In this document: in pieces, positions 15,729-26,359 of the stretch | How the letters are laid out: each line of letters starts with the position of its first letter | Position numbering within the stretch: the first letter of the stretch is position 1 | Origin: Streptococcus mitis | Lineage (GTDB): Bacteria; Bacillota; Bacilli; Lactobacillales; Streptococcaceae | Direction: 5' to 3' | NCBI RefSeq assembly: GCF_000722685.1 | Contig: NZ_JPFV01000015.1 | Coordinates: 124,001-188,000, forward strand | DNA length: 64,000 nt | The notes under the pieces: model-generated | The model's input: only the letters and a program-made list of their open reading frames with translations | Databases searched by the model: none | Told to the model about the DNA's origin: nothing | Program-made: the position numbers and the translations under genes

Positions 15729-16618
15729 ACTTCCACCCCTGATTCTAGTTTAAAGATTTCATCGATTGTTGGCGCTTGTTGATCAAAGGTTGCGATATAC
15801 TGCCCCTGAGTCAAGATTGGGAAAAGTTCCCTTCCAGCGCTCTCATCCTCCAAAATCAATTTCCAACTGCCTTGCTTGGTCAAGCTCACCTGTTTGACAT
15901 GAGGAAGTTTTTCCAATTCTTCCTTGCTTCGTTCACTTGAAACAAAGAGACGTGTTTTCCCGTATTGATTGCGGACATCCTGAACTGGTCCATGCAAGAC
16001 CACACGGCCATCTCGGATCATGAGAATATCGTCACACAGTTCCTCAACGTTGGTCATGACATGGTCAGAGAAAATAATGGTTGCTCCGCGCTCTTTTTCC
16101 TGAAAAATGACTTGTTTGAGCAATTCTGTATTGACTGGGTCCAATCCACTGAAAGGCTCATCCAAAATAATCAAATCTGGCTCATGAATCAGAGTAATGA
16201 TGAGCTGAATCTTCTGCTGATTTCCTTTTGACAGACTCTTAATTTTATCTGTCAGCTTCCCTTTCACTTCCAACCTCTTCATCCATTGAGGGAGTTTTTC
16301 CTTGACCTCCTTGGCATCCATGCCCTTTAGAGTCGCCAAGTAACGAACTTGTTCAAGGACTGTCAATTTAGGCATGAGACTGCGTTCTTCAGGTAGATAG
16401 CCAATCTGAGCATAGGTTTCCTGACGAATATCCTGACCATCCAGACTGATTTCTCCTTGATATTCTAAAAACTTCAAAATACTGTGGAAAATCGTTGTCT
16501 TTCCAGCACCGTTTTTCCCGACTAGTCCCAAAATACGACCTGGTCGCGCTTGAAAGTCAATACCAAACAAAACTTGCTTGGATCCAAAACTTTTCTCTAG
16601 ACTTCTTACTTCTAGCAT
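15725..16618 (-). CDS. ABC exporter ATP-binding protein (NatA-like)
   Basis: The 297-residue ATPase has Walker A GKNGAGKT (34-41), signature LSKGNQQK, and Walker B LIILDEPFSGLD followed by the H-loop in SDHVM. The domain after about residue 220 is the C-terminal extension of the ABC-2 (CcmA/NatA) subfamily. With the overlapping permease it forms a two-gene exporter. No regulator lies beside it, and the substrate cannot be inferred. Confidence 0.85.
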   Translation of the reverse strand: MLEVRSLEKSFGSKQVLFGIDFQARPGRILGLVGKNGAGKTTIFHSILKFLEYQGEISLDGQDIRQETYAQIGYLPEERSLMPKLTVLEQVRYLATLKGMDAKEVKEKLPQWMKRLEVKGKLTDKIKSLSKGNQQKIQLIITLIHEPDLIILDEPFSGLDPVNTELLKQVIFQEKERGATIIFSDHVMTNVEELCDDILMIRDGRVVLHGPVQDVRNQYGKTRLFVSSERSKEELEKLPHVKQVSLTKQGSWKLILEDESAGRELFPILTQGQYIATFDQQAPTIDEIFKLESGVEV

Positions 16619-16732
16619 CTTTAACCTCCGAAATGTCTTTCACTCATTATACTCCTTTTTGATAGCCTTTACAATGCTTTCCGTCCATTTTTATAAGACT
16701 AATGCTATGTAAAATATGGCCTGGAGCACTTT

Positions 16733-16885
16733 TATACTCAATGAAAATCAAAGAGCAAACTAGGAAGCTAGCCGTAGGTTGCTCAAAACACTGTTTTGAG
16801 GTTGTAGATAAGACTGACGAAGTCAGTCACATATATACGGCAAGGCGAAGCTGACGTGGTTTGAAGAGATTTTCGAAGAGTATTA
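16733..16885 (-). repeat. BOX element, complete (A1-B1-C1)
   Basis: Starts TATACTCAATGAAAATC and ends TTTCGAAGAGTATTA. It contains in reverse boxC (AACTAGGAAGCTAGCC), one boxB (TTTTGAGGTTGTAGAT, GACGAAGTCAGT) and boxA (GAAGCTGACGTGGTTTG). It lies between two minus-strand genes. Confidence 0.92.
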
Positions 16886-17286
16886 GTGATAAATCCATTA
16901 TACAGTAGTAAATTCCGATTTATCACCTCCGCTCCTCAACTGTCAGTTTTTGATCCTGAATTGTTATTTGAGTAACTCCTTTATTCCAAATAGCTTTTCC
17001 CTAAAAATCATTACATCATATGTTATCATTTGTCAAAAATAAAAATCCTATCTATTTACTTTGACATAAAACATCATCAAATAGCAACTATTATCAATTA
17101 AAACATTACTTAACAACTATCTTCCTCTATATGACTACCATCTTTGAAGAATTACCTATCTCTATATGAATAGTCATTCCTAAACCTAAAAATTTTTTGA
17201 AATTGAGTTGGCCTAAACCTCTCATTACCTCATTACCTCATGAAATTTAGGATTTAGATTCACTGATCAATTTACCTGTATCAAAA

Positions 17287-17316
17287 ATCTCCTAGCAGGT
17301 TTTCCTGCTAGGAGAT
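17287..17316 (-). terminator. Terminator of the surface-protein gene
   Basis: ATCTCCTAGCAGG and CCTGCTAGGAGAT form a perfect 13-bp stem with a TTTT loop, followed on the minus strand by a T-rich stretch. It is about 75 bp after the stop of the LPXTG gene. Confidence 0.85.
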
Positions 17317-17390
17317 TTTCTTGTGAGAGGTACTTGTTTAAACTTTGAAAATCGGACTTATCATCTGATAATTATCAAATAATCTACCAA

Positions 17391-20300
17391 TTAAGCTTCT
17401 TCGTCTTCTTTACGACGACGGCCTGCAAGACCGAGACCAAGTAATGCACTTGCAGCTGCTGCTACCATAGCTACAGTAGAATCTGCTGTACCTGTATTTG
17501 GCAATTCTTTAGCCGCTTTACGCGCATTTGCTTGTGCTGATAATATTTGGCTAGCATTAGCTGCTGCTTGAGTAGTAGCTGGAGCTACAACTGTTGTTTG
17601 CGCAGATTGGTTGTTAGCTGGAACTACAGCTGGTGTTTGAGCAGATTGATCGTTAGCTGTATTTGCATGATCCGTTAATGGAGCAACTTTCGCCATGAAG
17701 TCTTCGATACGTTTAACCATTGCATCCACTTCTGCTTGACTTGCGTCTGCATTAGCAAATACTTTCTTAGCATCTGCTAATAAGTCATTCGCTTCTTTTG
17801 CAGTTTCTGCATCAAGCTTAGCCGATTCTTTAATGATCAATTCATCTAATTGATGGATAGCACCTTCTAACTTCGCTTTATCTGCTTTTGCGTCAGTGTT
17901 AGTAGCTCCGTTATTTGCTCCATTTCCTTCATTTCCATGATTTTGTGAAACAATCACTTCAACAGGTACGTTAATTTCTTCTACGCTTCCGTCTGCTAAT
18001 TTAACTGTTACTTTAGCCATCACTGTACCTAATGCTGATGTTGTAGGTTTTTCAACCTTAACAATTTCTACACCGCTTGGTAAGTTTAGTTTTGATAAAA
18101 CATCTTTATCTGTTAAAGATTCACCTTGCTTAACAGTTACAGAACCATTTACAAACAATTTTGATAAATCATATTCTTCTTGCTCACGAATAACTGCTGA
18201 AATACGGTAAACAAAGTTACGAATCGCTTGGTCTACATCTGCTTCTGTTGCTGCTTTTTGAATCGCTTCAATTGCTTCCTTAGCTTTGTTGACTACTTGT
18301 GCTTTTGCCGCTACTTTTTCTGCTTCTGTTAAATCAGTTGCATTCTCAAGTTCAGCTAATTTCTTAGCTAATTCAGCTTCTACTTCTGCTTTGGCTTTAG
18401 CCTTGTAATCTGTTGTTGCTGGTGCTACTTTAGCGATTTCTGCTTTTCCTGCTTCTTTCGCTGCTTCTACATCTGCTTCAGTTGTAGCTTTTTCTATTGC
18501 TTCGATTGCTTTCTTAGCTTCAGCTGCTACTTGTGCTTTCGCTGCTGTTTTTTCTGCTTCTGAAAGTTTGCTGTTCCCTTCAATCGCGTTTTCTTTTGCG
18601 GCTAAGGCTGCGGCTACTGCGGCTTTCGCATTATCTTTTCCTACTGGGTTGACTGCGGCTACTGCCCCTGTTCCAGCAGTTTCTTTAGCGTCTACTCCAG
18701 ATTGGTCTGCGGCTGCATCGATGGCTTTCTTAGCTTCGTCGGCTGCTTTCTTAGCTTCGTCTTTCGCTGCTGATTTTTCTGCATCTGAAAGTTTGTCGTT
18801 AGCGTCGATGGCTTTGTCTTTTTCTGCCAATGCTGCATCTACTGCGGCTTTAGCTTTGTCTTTTCCTACTGGGTTGACTGCGGCTACTGCTTCTGTTCCT
18901 TCAGTTGCTTTAGCGTCTACTCCAGATTGGTCTGCGGCTGCATCGATGGCTTTCTTAGCTTCGTCGGCTGCTTTCTTAGCTTCGTCTTTCGCTGCTGATT
19001 TTTCTGCATCTGAAAGTTTGTCGTTAGCGTCGATGGCTTTGTCTTTTTCTGCCAATGCTGCATCTACTGCGGCTTTAGCTTTGTCTTTTCCTACTGGGTT
19101 GACTGCGGCTACTGCTTCTGTTCCTTCAGTTGCTTTAGCGTCTACTCCAGATTGGTCTGCGGCTGCATCGATGGCTTTCTTAGCTTCGTCGGCTGCTTTC
19201 TTAGCTTCGTCTTTCGCTGCTGATTTTTCTGCATCTGAAAGTTTGTCGTTAGCGTCGATGGCTTTGTCTTTTTCTGCCAATGCTGCATCTACTGCGGCTT
19301 TAGCTTTGTCTTTTCCTACTGGGTTGACTGCGGCTACTGCTTCTGTTCCTTCAGTTGCTTTAGCGTCTACTCCAGATTGGTCTGCGGCTGCATCGATGGC
19401 TTTCTTAGCTTCGTCGGCTGCTTTCTTAGCTTCGTCTTTCGCTGCTGATTTTTCTGCATCTGAAAGTTTGTCGTTAGCGTCGATGGCTTTGTCTTTTTCT
19501 GCCAATGCTGCATCTACTGCGGCTTTAGCTTTGTCTTTCCCTACTGGGTTCACCTTCTGAATGTCGGCTTCTCCTGTAGTTTGAGCTGTTGTGACCGCTG
19601 TTTGAGAATCAGCACCTGTAATAGCACGGTTCGCTTTGCTAGCTTCCTCTCTTGCCTGCTCCTTAGCCCTAGACTTTTCAGTTGGCGACAAGTGACCATT
19701 ATCTTCAATACTTTGCTCTTTTTCAGTCAACTTAGCAGTTACAGCATCGTTTGCTTTCTTTTTAATTTGCTCCTTTTCATTCAACTTTTTCTGCTGCGCT
19801 ACAGCATCTTCTGCTACTGTTTTGTAGCTAGCTGTAGTACTAGTGTCAGAATTCAGTGCATCTTTAATTTTTTGCAATTTTGCCTCATAGACTGCTTTGG
19901 TTTCTGGAGTAGACCATTTTGTGTCTTTTTCTTTTTGTTCGGTTAATTTATCATAAACTTTTGTAGCTAAGTCCTTGGCTACTTTGCTAGTATCCTGAGT
20001 AACTGCAAACCCATTTCCAACAACTGGTAGAGCATACTGCTTCCAGGGAACTTGAAATCCCATCCCCAATTTGCTATTATCCGCTGCACTAATGCGCACA
20101 GTATATTCTGTTACACCAGGAGCTAAACTAATCTTTTTACTAGTAAAAGTTCCATGAGAAGTTCCTAATCTTCCCTTATTTGACTCCTCTTCCAATTTCT
20201 TAGTCAATTCGTCTTTCTTATTTTCAGTTTGAGATCTATCAGTTTCAAAAAATGCATTTCCTCCCACTTTAACTGGAGTAACTATTTTGTTCTCATCATT

Positions 20301-21584
20301 TATCGTTGGTTGGTTATTATTAGAATTTTGTGGATAAAAAGATTGATTATAAATTGTATTATTAATTCCATCAACTGTTTTTGTTATTACCTCAACCTTA
20401 TAACCTGCTTTATGACCATCAATATCTCCAGTAAAACCTGTACGGAAAGATATAGTAACATCAGAACCGGTCGAAAGAGAATAGTTTTTAAATGTTTTTT
20501 CAATTCCCCTGTAGTTTTCCAATCCCTTACCTTTATTTGAGTTTTCTATTCCTTGAGTATATAAACTACCATCATCTACTCTTTCATTACTTGTAGCAGC
20601 AGTCCTCACCAACCCTAGGAATAGTGCATAACTATTTGAACGGTCAAAAGAAGATTCATTCAACCACGTCTTATCTTTGCCACCATTAGTTCTAACCGTA
20701 TTCACAGTCTCAATAGGAAATACCCCGTTAGCTGTCTTTCTTGCAACACCGAATTTTCCGCCATTGACTGCCTTCCAACCGCCAAATTCATCTAAGTCAC
20801 TCACTTGACCTGGAGTTATATTTTTGGTAGCACCAACCTCGTCTATTTTATCAAGTTTTTTCTCATTCTCTACTGTTTCAGGCAAAGCTTTTAATTTAGT
20901 CGCCAAATCGTCTACACTTGCACCATCTTCTGGAGCTTCATAAGTCTGATTTGCATTTGTGTCTTCATCGGCTGCAGCCACTGTTGGGGCAGAGTCTGCA
21001 GCACGTCTTTTACGTACTTTTGACTTGCTGCTTTCTGTTGTTGCAGTTTCTTCTGCAGGTTTTGTTGTTGCTACTGATGTCGCAGATGGCTCTTCAGCTT
21101 TTACTGTTGTTTGTTCTTTGTTTTCTACGCTATTTGCTTCTGCAGATGATGCCTCAGTGTTTTTTTCTGCTGATTTTTCTTCTGTTGTTGAAGTAGTAGA
21201 TGATACTACTGGCGCTGGAGTAGCATCAGCAGGTTTTGAAGTAGTTGTGTCTGCTTGAGCTTTCGAAACAGTAGATGACTCTACTGATGTTGAGCTTGCA
21301 TCAGCAGGTGCTGGAGTAGTTGTGTCTGCTTGACCCTTCGGAGCAGTCGAGTCACTGGCACCAGAATTTTCATCCAACTGATTATTTGCTGGAGTAGCTG
21401 CTAGGGCAGAATCTGTTGCTGTTACGTTTGGTTCTGCTGCATACACTGCACCATTTCCCAAAAACATGAAAAATGCTGCAACCGCTACACTGGCCGCACC
21501 AAAACTTACTTTTCTGACAGAGTAACGAGTTACCTTTTCACGACGTGAGCGTTCTACTCGACTCATAGAATTATTATTTTCCAT
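17391..21584 (-). CDS. Cell-wall-anchored repeat surface protein (YSIRK, LPNTG)
   Basis: The 1397-residue protein has a YSIRK-type signal peptide (YSVRK at 21-25, hydrophobic core to about 50), a low-complexity Thr/Ser/Ala stretch (50-230), and a non-repetitive, probably beta-rich domain (about 250-550). It then has Ala/Lys/Asp-rich helical repeats of 75 residues resembling DUF1542 (four nearly identical copies at about 680-980, diverged copies before and after). A Rib/alpha-like module follows (about 1135-1205) and a FIVAR-like segment. The sortase signal LPNTG (1361-1365) precedes a hydrophobic stretch and RRRK. DUF1542 proteins of staphylococci and streptococci serve as stalks in adhesion or biofilm. 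The ligand of the N-terminal domain is unknown. It is monocistronic with its own terminator. Confidence 0.9.
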   Translation of the reverse strand: MENNNSMSRVERSRREKVTRYSVRKVSFGAASVAVAAFFMFLGNGAVYAAEPNVTATDSALAATPANNQLDENSGASDSTAPKGQADTTTPAPADASSTSVESSTVSKAQADTTTSKPADATPAPVVSSTTSTTEEKSAEKNTEASSAEANSVENKEQTTVKAEEPSATSVATTKPAEETATTESSKSKVRKRRAADSAPTVAAADEDTNANQTYEAPEDGASVDDLATKLKALPETVENEKKLDKIDEVGATKNITPGQVSDLDEFGGWKAVNGGKFGVARKTANGVFPIETVNTVRTNGGKDKTWLNESSFDRSNSYALFLGLVRTAATSNERVDDGSLYTQGIENSNKGKGLENYRGIEKTFKNYSLSTGSDVTISFRTGFTGDIDGHKAGYKVEVITKTVDGINNTIYNQSFYPQNSNNNQPTINDENKIVTPVKVGGNAFFETDRSQTENKKDELTKKLEEESNKGRLGTSHGTFTSKKISLAPGVTEYTVRISAADNSKLGMGFQVPWKQYALPVVGNGFAVTQDTSKVAKDLATKVYDKLTEQKEKDTKWSTPETKAVYEAKLQKIKDALNSDTSTTASYKTVAEDAVAQQKKLNEKEQIKKKANDAVTAKLTEKEQSIEDNGHLSPTEKSRAKEQAREEASKANRAITGADSQTAVTTAQTTGEADIQKVNPVGKDKAKAAVDAALAEKDKAIDANDKLSDAEKSAAKDEAKKAADEAKKAIDAAADQSGVDAKATEGTEAVAAVNPVGKDKAKAAVDAALAEKDKAIDANDKLSDAEKSAAKDEAKKAADEAKKAIDAAADQSGVDAKATEGTEAVAAVNPVGKDKAKAAVDAALAEKDKAIDANDKLSDAEKSAAKDEAKKAADEAKKAIDAAADQSGVDAKATEGTEAVAAVNPVGKDKAKAAVDAALAEKDKAIDANDKLSDAEKSAAKDEAKKAADEAKKAIDAAADQSGVDAKETAGTGAVAAVNPVGKDNAKAAVAAALAAKENAIEGNSKLSEAEKTAAKAQVAAEAKKAIEAIEKATTEADVEAAKEAGKAEIAKVAPATTDYKAKAKAEVEAELAKKLAELENATDLTEAEKVAAKAQVVNKAKEAIEAIQKAATEADVDQAIRNFVYRISAVIREQEEYDLSKLFVNGSVTVKQGESLTDKDVLSKLNLPSGVEIVKVEKPTTSALGTVMAKVTVKLADGSVEEINVPVEVIVSQNHGNEGNGANNGATNTDAKADKAKLEGAIHQLDELIIKESAKLDAETAKEANDLLADAKKVFANADASQAEVDAMVKRIEDFMAKVAPLTDHANTANDQSAQTPAVVPANNQSAQTTVVAPATTQAAANASQILSAQANARKAAKELPNTGTADSTVAMVAAAASALLGLGLAGRRRKEDEEA
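18646..19545 (-). repeat. Four tandem 225-bp repeats in the surface-protein gene
   Basis: Units start at 18646, 18871, 19096 and 19321 (exact 225-bp period, 75 codons). The middle two are identical by eye, the fourth differs by about one base, and the first differs at several positions at its low-coordinate end. Such identity indicates recent unequal exchange and likely copy-number variation. Confidence 0.9.
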
Positions 21585-22048
21585 CTATAAAGACTCCTTT
21601 ATAATTTATTAAACTAGTGAAAACGGCAATACTAGTTAATATATATATATATTAACTAAAAGCATGCCCTATGCACTGTTTTTATCTTGATTTTATCATT
21701 ATTATGCTAATAAATCAAGTATTTTGATTTATTAGACAGAAAAATAAAAATACACTTAGATTTTATTTCATGCCGAAGTTGAAACAGCACATTGAAACTT
21801 CTAAAACATTGCTATAAACTTGTTTGAATTCCCCAATAGATTTGTTCGCAGTTTATTTCAATCTACTGTAGTCTTAAACAGTTATAAAAGCGAAATCAAG
21901 AAAGTATATAAGAACAGCTTCATTCACACTAACAAGACCTAAGATTTAAAAACAAAAAACGAACAAAATAGAATTCTAACTGTCTAGAAAACTAGTTTTA
22001 TTCGTTTTTTATGTTTAAGTCTAAACTTTCATTTCAAATTCTAATAAC
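21585..22048. other. Promoter region of the surface-protein gene and pheT terminator
   Basis: An AT-rich leader with an alternating (TA) tract near 21640-21658 lies upstream of the surface gene. At 21955-22010 AAAACGAACAAAA and TTTTATTCGTTTTTT arms form a hairpin that may terminate pheT and the opposite strand. No gene seen. Confidence 0.5.
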
Positions 22049-24454
22049 TTAACGCACTTCTGCGTTGACTTTTTCTTCAAGTGATGCTTGGATTTTTTCC
22101 ATATAGCGTGCGACTTCTTCATCAGTCAAGCTATCTTCTGAATTTTGGAAGGTCAAGCTATAAGCCATTGACTTCATTCCAAGTCCCAATTTCTCACCTG
22201 AGAAGACGTCGAAGAGTTTGATATCTGTCAAACGTTTCACGCCTGCAGCTTGGATAGCATCCACAACTTCTTGGTGAGTCACTTCTGCCTTGAGGAGAAG
22301 GGCAACGTCACGACTGACTGCTGGGAATTTCGTGATTTCCACAAATGGAGCAGCTGGTTGAAGCGCTGCTTCGATGGCTGAAAGGTTGAGCTCAGCCACA
22401 TACGTTTCTGGAATATCGTAAGCCTTAGCAGTGACTGGATGCACTTGGCCAAGGAAACCAAGAACTTGGTCACCAAGTGAAATCATAGCTGTACGACCTG
22501 GGTGAAGACTTGCAATTTCAGCTGTAGCTGTATAGGTCACTTCAAGTCCCAAGCGAGTAAAGAGGGCTTCAAGGATTCCTTTAGCATAGAAGAAATCAAC
22601 TGGAACTGCTGCTGTTTGGAAATCTTTTTCAGCAACCAAGCCTGTCAAGGCAAAGGCAAAGCTGTTGATTTCATTTGGAAGTTCTTCTTTTGGATTACCT
22701 GTTTGTTCAAAGACCTTTCCAATCTCATAAAGGGCCAAGTTTTTATTCTTACGAGCTACGTTGTAGGCAACGGTATCAAGGATACCAGAAATCATATTTT
22801 GACGGAGGACAGAACGGTCCACTGTCATTGGCCACATGAGTTCAGTAAGGTTACTTGGTTGAGCCGTAAACTCAACTGCTTTTTCAGGAGTTGTTAGAGC
22901 ATAGGTGATGATTTCTGTCAAACCTGCTCCTTCAGCAATCGTACGAACTTGACGGCGGAGTTTTTGTGTAACTGTCAATTCACCAGCTGTACCATCGTCT
23001 TTTGGAAGGCTGGTTGGCAAGCGGTCATAACCATAGATACGAGCAATTTCTTCAAAGAGGTCTGCCTCAATAGTGATATCCCAGCGACGACGTGGGACGC
23101 TGACTGTAAAGCTGTCTGCATTTCCAGAAAGACCAAAGCCAAGACGACGGAAGACGTCTTCTACATCCGCGTAAGAAAGTTCTGTACCAAGGACACGGTT
23201 AACATCAGCAAGAGTTGAATAAACTTCCACATCAGAGGTATCAAGTTCACCCGCTGAAACGATGCCTTTACGCACCGTCGCACCAGAAAGTTCGGCAATC
23301 ATACTAGCTGCCGCATCAAGTGCTTCATTAACTGTTGCCACATTGATACCTTTTTCAAAGCGAGAAGATGACTCAGAACGAAGGTTAAGACGACCGCTGG
23401 TCTTACGGATAGATTTGCCATTGAAAACAGCAGCTTCAAGGACAACACGACGAGATTTTTCAGAGATTTCTGTTGTTTGACCACCCATAACACCTGCAAG
23501 AGCAACTGGCTTGTCTGCTACAGTGATGACTAGGTCATTTGTTTCCAAGTCACGTTCTTCACCGTCCAAGGTCACTAATTTTTCACCAGCACGCGCTTCA
23601 CGTACACGGATGTCACTCCCTTCAAAGGTATCCAAGTCAAAGGCGTGCATTGGTTGACCAAAGTAGAGCAGGATGTAGTTAGTCACGTCCACTACGTTAT
23701 TGATTGGACGGATTCCTTCGTTCATGAGAAGGTTTTGCAACCATTGTGGACTTGGTGCGATGGTCACATTGTCCAAGATACGAGCTACATAGTAAGGCGC
23801 CTTGTTTGTCTCAATGCCCACAGAAAGAGCATCTGCTGCAGCTTGGTCAGTTTCTGAAAGAGTAAATTCTTTAAAGTTGACTGCCTTATCATAGAGAGCT
23901 GCTACTTCGTGAGCCACTCCACGCATAGAAAGGGCATCTGCACGGTTAGGTGTGATAGAAAGTTCGATGATTTCATCATCCAAGTCTAGATATGAGAAGA
24001 CTTCATCCCCAGGAACGGCATTTTCTGGCAAGATTTGGATACCATCTGCAAATTCCTTAGGTACAACGGAGTCAGAAATCCCCAATTCGCCAAGCGAACA
24101 GATCATCCCAAGTGACTCAAGACCGCGGATTTTCCCTTTTTTGATCTTGTAATTGTCAGCGATGCGAGCTCCTGGAAGAGCCACCATAACCTTGATACCA
24201 GCACGCACATTTGGGGCACCACAAACGATTTGACGGGCTTCTTCTTCGCCAACGTTAACCTGACAAACATGGAGGTGAGTTTCTGGCACATCTTCGCAAG
24301 ACAAGACCTCACCGACGACAATTTTTGAGAGACCAGCAGCAGGTGATTCGACACCTTCTACCTCGATCCCTGTAGTTGACATTTTTTCAGCCAACTCTTG
24401 TGATGGCACATCAATGTCCACCAATTCTTTTAACCATTTATAAGATACAAGCAT
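22049..24454 (-). CDS. pheT: Phenylalanyl-tRNA synthetase beta subunit
   Basis: The 801-residue protein shows the bacterial PheT layout: N-terminal tRNA-binding (EMAP-like) domain (about 40-150, CQVNVGEE and [11 protein letters not shown]), B3/B4 editing domain (about 210-400, GGQTTEIS), B5 domain (about 405-475), the catalytic-like domain (about 490-690) and a C-terminal anticodon-binding FDX-ACB domain (about 705-800). With PheS it forms the alpha2-beta2 enzyme that charges tRNA-Phe; the beta subunit edits mischarged Tyr. It lies 108 bp after pheS and shares its T-box control. Confidence 0.97.
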   Translation of the reverse strand: MLVSYKWLKELVDIDVPSQELAEKMSTTGIEVEGVESPAAGLSKIVVGEVLSCEDVPETHLHVCQVNVGEEEARQIVCGAPNVRAGIKVMVALPGARIADNYKIKKGKIRGLESLGMICSLGELGISDSVVPKEFADGIQILPENAVPGDEVFSYLDLDDEIIELSITPNRADALSMRGVAHEVAALYDKAVNFKEFTLSETDQAAADALSVGIETNKAPYYVARILDNVTIAPSPQWLQNLLMNEGIRPINNVVDVTNYILLYFGQPMHAFDLDTFEGSDIRVREARAGEKLVTLDGEERDLETNDLVITVADKPVALAGVMGGQTTEISEKSRRVVLEAAVFNGKSIRKTSGRLNLRSESSSRFEKGINVATVNEALDAAASMIAELSGATVRKGIVSAGELDTSDVEVYSTLADVNRVLGTELSYADVEDVFRRLGFGLSGNADSFTVSVPRRRWDITIEADLFEEIARIYGYDRLPTSLPKDDGTAGELTVTQKLRRQVRTIAEGAGLTEIITYALTTPEKAVEFTAQPSNLTELMWPMTVDRSVLRQNMISGILDTVAYNVARKNKNLALYEIGKVFEQTGNPKEELPNEINSFAFALTGLVAEKDFQTAAVPVDFFYAKGILEALFTRLGLEVTYTATAEIASLHPGRTAMISLGDQVLGFLGQVHPVTAKAYDIPETYVAELNLSAIEAALQPAAPFVEITKFPAVSRDVALLLKAEVTHQEVVDAIQAAGVKRLTDIKLFDVFSGEKLGLGMKSMAYSLTFQNSEDSLTDEEVARYMEKIQASLEEKVNAEVR

Positions 24455-24562
24455 AATTCTGATTGTAAGATCCCACCAAGTAAGACCTTTTCAATTCCTT
24501 TCTTTTTCTTCGAGTCAGCCCTTACCATTTACCTGACTAGGACTGCATTACATGTTTCAATC

Positions 24563-25609
24563 TTATTTAAACTGTTCTGAGAAGCGGACATCTCCTTGGT
24601 AGAATCCACGGATATCGTTGATTCCGTAACGAAGCATAGCGACACGTTCTTGTCCAAGACCAAAGGCAAAGCCAGAGTAAACAGTTGCATCGATACCACT
24701 CATTTCAAGGACACGTGGATGAACCATACCGGCACCCATAATTTCGATCCAACCTGTTTTCTTACATACATTACAGCCTTCTCCACCACACTTGAAGCAA
24801 GAAACATCCACCTCAACAGATGGCTCTGTGAATGGAAAGTAAGAGGGGCGCAAACGAATTTGACGCTCTTCACCGAACATTTTTTGCACAATCAACTGAA
24901 GGGTTCCTTGAAGATCAGCCATTGAGATATTTTTTCCAACAACCAAACCTTCAATTTGGTGGAACTGGTGACTGTGGGTCGCATCGTCCGTATCACGACG
25001 GAACACACGCCCTGGTGAGATCATTTTCAAAGGACCTTTAGAGAAATCATGGGCATCCATAGCACGCGCTTGAACTGGAGACGTGTGAGTACGGAGTAAG
25101 ATTTCTTCTGTGATATAGAAAGTATCCTGCATATCACGGGCTGGGTGGTCTTTTGGAAGGTTCATACGTTCAAAGTTATAGTAGTCTTGCTCCACTTCAA
25201 AACCATCCACGACTTGGTAACCCATCCCAATGAAGATATCTTCGATTTCTTCACTGGTTTGTGTCAAAACGTGACGGTGACCAGTCGCAACTGGACGACC
25301 TGGAAGCGTCACATCGATACTCTCGCTTGCTAATTGAGCTGTAACTTTCTTTTCTTCCAAGAGCTTAGCTGTTTCTTCAAAAGCAGCTGTCAAGACATCA
25401 CGAGCTTCATTGACGTGTTTCCCGATAATTGGACGCATCTCAGCAGAGACATCTTTCATCCCTTTGAGGATTTCAGTAAGAGAACCCTTTTTCCCAAGGA
25501 CTGAGACACGCAAATCTTGCATCTCTTTTTCATTTTCAGCAGTAATCTGCTTCAAGCTAGCCAGCGTTTCTTCGCGAAGCGCTTTTAATTGTTCTTCAAT
25601 AGTTGACAT
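24563..25609 (-). CDS. pheS: Phenylalanyl-tRNA synthetase alpha subunit
   Basis: The start chosen is the ATG at 25609 ([19 protein letters not shown]) behind GGAGGAATT, giving 348 residues, the family length. The open frame upstream to 25690 runs through the T-box terminator and is not coding. The N-terminal coiled coil binds tRNA. Class II motifs are visible as [35 protein letters not shown] and [17 protein letters not shown]. It also has [16 protein letters not shown], a cysteine cluster typical of this group. Confidence 0.97.
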   Translation of the reverse strand: MSTIEEQLKALREETLASLKQITAENEKEMQDLRVSVLGKKGSLTEILKGMKDVSAEMRPIIGKHVNEARDVLTAAFEETAKLLEEKKVTAQLASESIDVTLPGRPVATGHRHVLTQTSEEIEDIFIGMGYQVVDGFEVEQDYYNFERMNLPKDHPARDMQDTFYITEEILLRTHTSPVQARAMDAHDFSKGPLKMISPGRVFRRDTDDATHSHQFHQIEGLVVGKNISMADLQGTLQLIVQKMFGEERQIRLRPSYFPFTEPSVEVDVSCFKCGGEGCNVCKKTGWIEIMGAGMVHPRVLEMSGIDATVYSGFAFGLGQERVAMLRYGINDIRGFYQGDVRFSEQFK

Positions 25610-25624
25610 AATTCCTCCATCAGT

Positions 25625-25850
25625 CTCTCGTAGATAAAAAGAAAACCACATGCCAAAAACTCCACTCGGAGCGTTGACACGCGGTACCATCCGTTTTCAT
25701 CTGACAAGTCAGACCTTCATTTCTAAATCCATGCGCAAGTGAATTCACCCAGCTTTCATATAGAGAGCTTGCAGTCACGGCTCTCCTCCCTGATATACTT
25801 CCTTTGAGTTACTAGTCTTGCGGATTCCTATTCAATTACTACTTAGTTTA
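25625..25850 (-). promoter_or_regulatory. T-box leader of pheST
   Basis: On the minus strand the region has a stem-rich 5' part with AGGGAGGAGAGCCG. The T-box core GGTACCGCG is at 25680-25688 and a terminator-like AACGCTCCGAGTGGAG follows, then a T-run. A TTC codon near 25741-25743 is a plausible phenylalanine specifier. Uncharged tRNA-Phe would stabilise the antiterminator and turn on pheST. Confidence 0.85.
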
Positions 25851-25879
25851 TCAGATTTTTAGTTAAAAAACAAGTTAGA

Positions 25880-26359
25880 TTAGACTAATTTCAGTACAAA
25901 ACTCATTCCTTTTTCTGTTGTTCCATCTTCCACAAATCCAAGCGACTTGAAACACCTCCTAGAAGCATGATTGTAGGTGTAGATTTCCTTGACTCTCAAT
26001 TCTTTCCATCCTTTTACTCGAGCCAATTCAATCAAAGTACTTAGAACCTTTTTCCCAAGCCCTCGATGTTGGTAAGCGGGATTCCCAATCACAATAGGGA
26101 GATTATCCTGAGATAGTGTAACATCCCCAATTGGAAACCATTCTCCCTTCTCCTTGACTTCAATCCAAAAAAGTTCACCATGCTGATCCAAATGGGAATA
26201 CATAGCTTCCAAAGTTTCTTGACTATAAGGTCTCTTCACACCATCTACGAGGTGAACCAAGTTCACATCCTGATACCAAGCAAAAGCTTCTTCACAATGA
26301 TTGACCTTATAATAAGGAACAAGACGCAGTGAATTATCTATTTGTAGGGTCTGTTTCAT
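25880..26359 (-). CDS. GNAT-family acetyltransferase
   Basis: The 159-residue protein has a GNAT core with the acetyl-CoA-binding segment GNPAYQHRGLGKKVL (Q/RxxGxG/A pattern) and a C-terminal ASRRCFKSLGFVEDG motif. N-acetylation of a small molecule or protein is expected; the substrate is unknown. Its start overlaps the ParB-fold gene by 26 bp, suggesting translational coupling. It sits upstream of the pheS T-box on the same strand but should be a separate transcript. Confidence 0.8.
   Translation of the reverse strand: MKQTLQIDNSLRLVPYYKVNHCEEAFAWYQDVNLVHLVDGVKRPYSQETLEAMYSHLDQHGELFWIEVKEKGEWFPIGDVTLSQDNLPIVIGNPAYQHRGLGKKVLSTLIELARVKGWKELRVKEIYTYNHASRRCFKSLGFVEDGTTEKGMSFVLKLV

Larger units (their letters stand above)
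16619..17390. other. Intergenic region with BOX element and terminator
   Basis: Apart from the BOX copy and the terminator of the surface-protein gene (separate entries), the region is AT-rich with many stops. A short CCTAAACC/CATTACCT repetitive stretch lies near 17210-17245. I see no gene. Confidence 0.6.

Noticed and set aside
18568..19560. A 330-codon open frame on the plus strand opposite the surface-protein repeats
   Set aside because: It is the antisense of the 225-bp repeats, whose biased codons leave the opposite strand open. It has no ribosome site, and its Ala/Ser-rich sequence merely mirrors the repeats.
25610..25690. N-terminal extension of pheS to 25690
   Set aside because: It reads through the T-box antiterminator and terminator; the ATG at 25609 has GGAGG and the family N-terminus.
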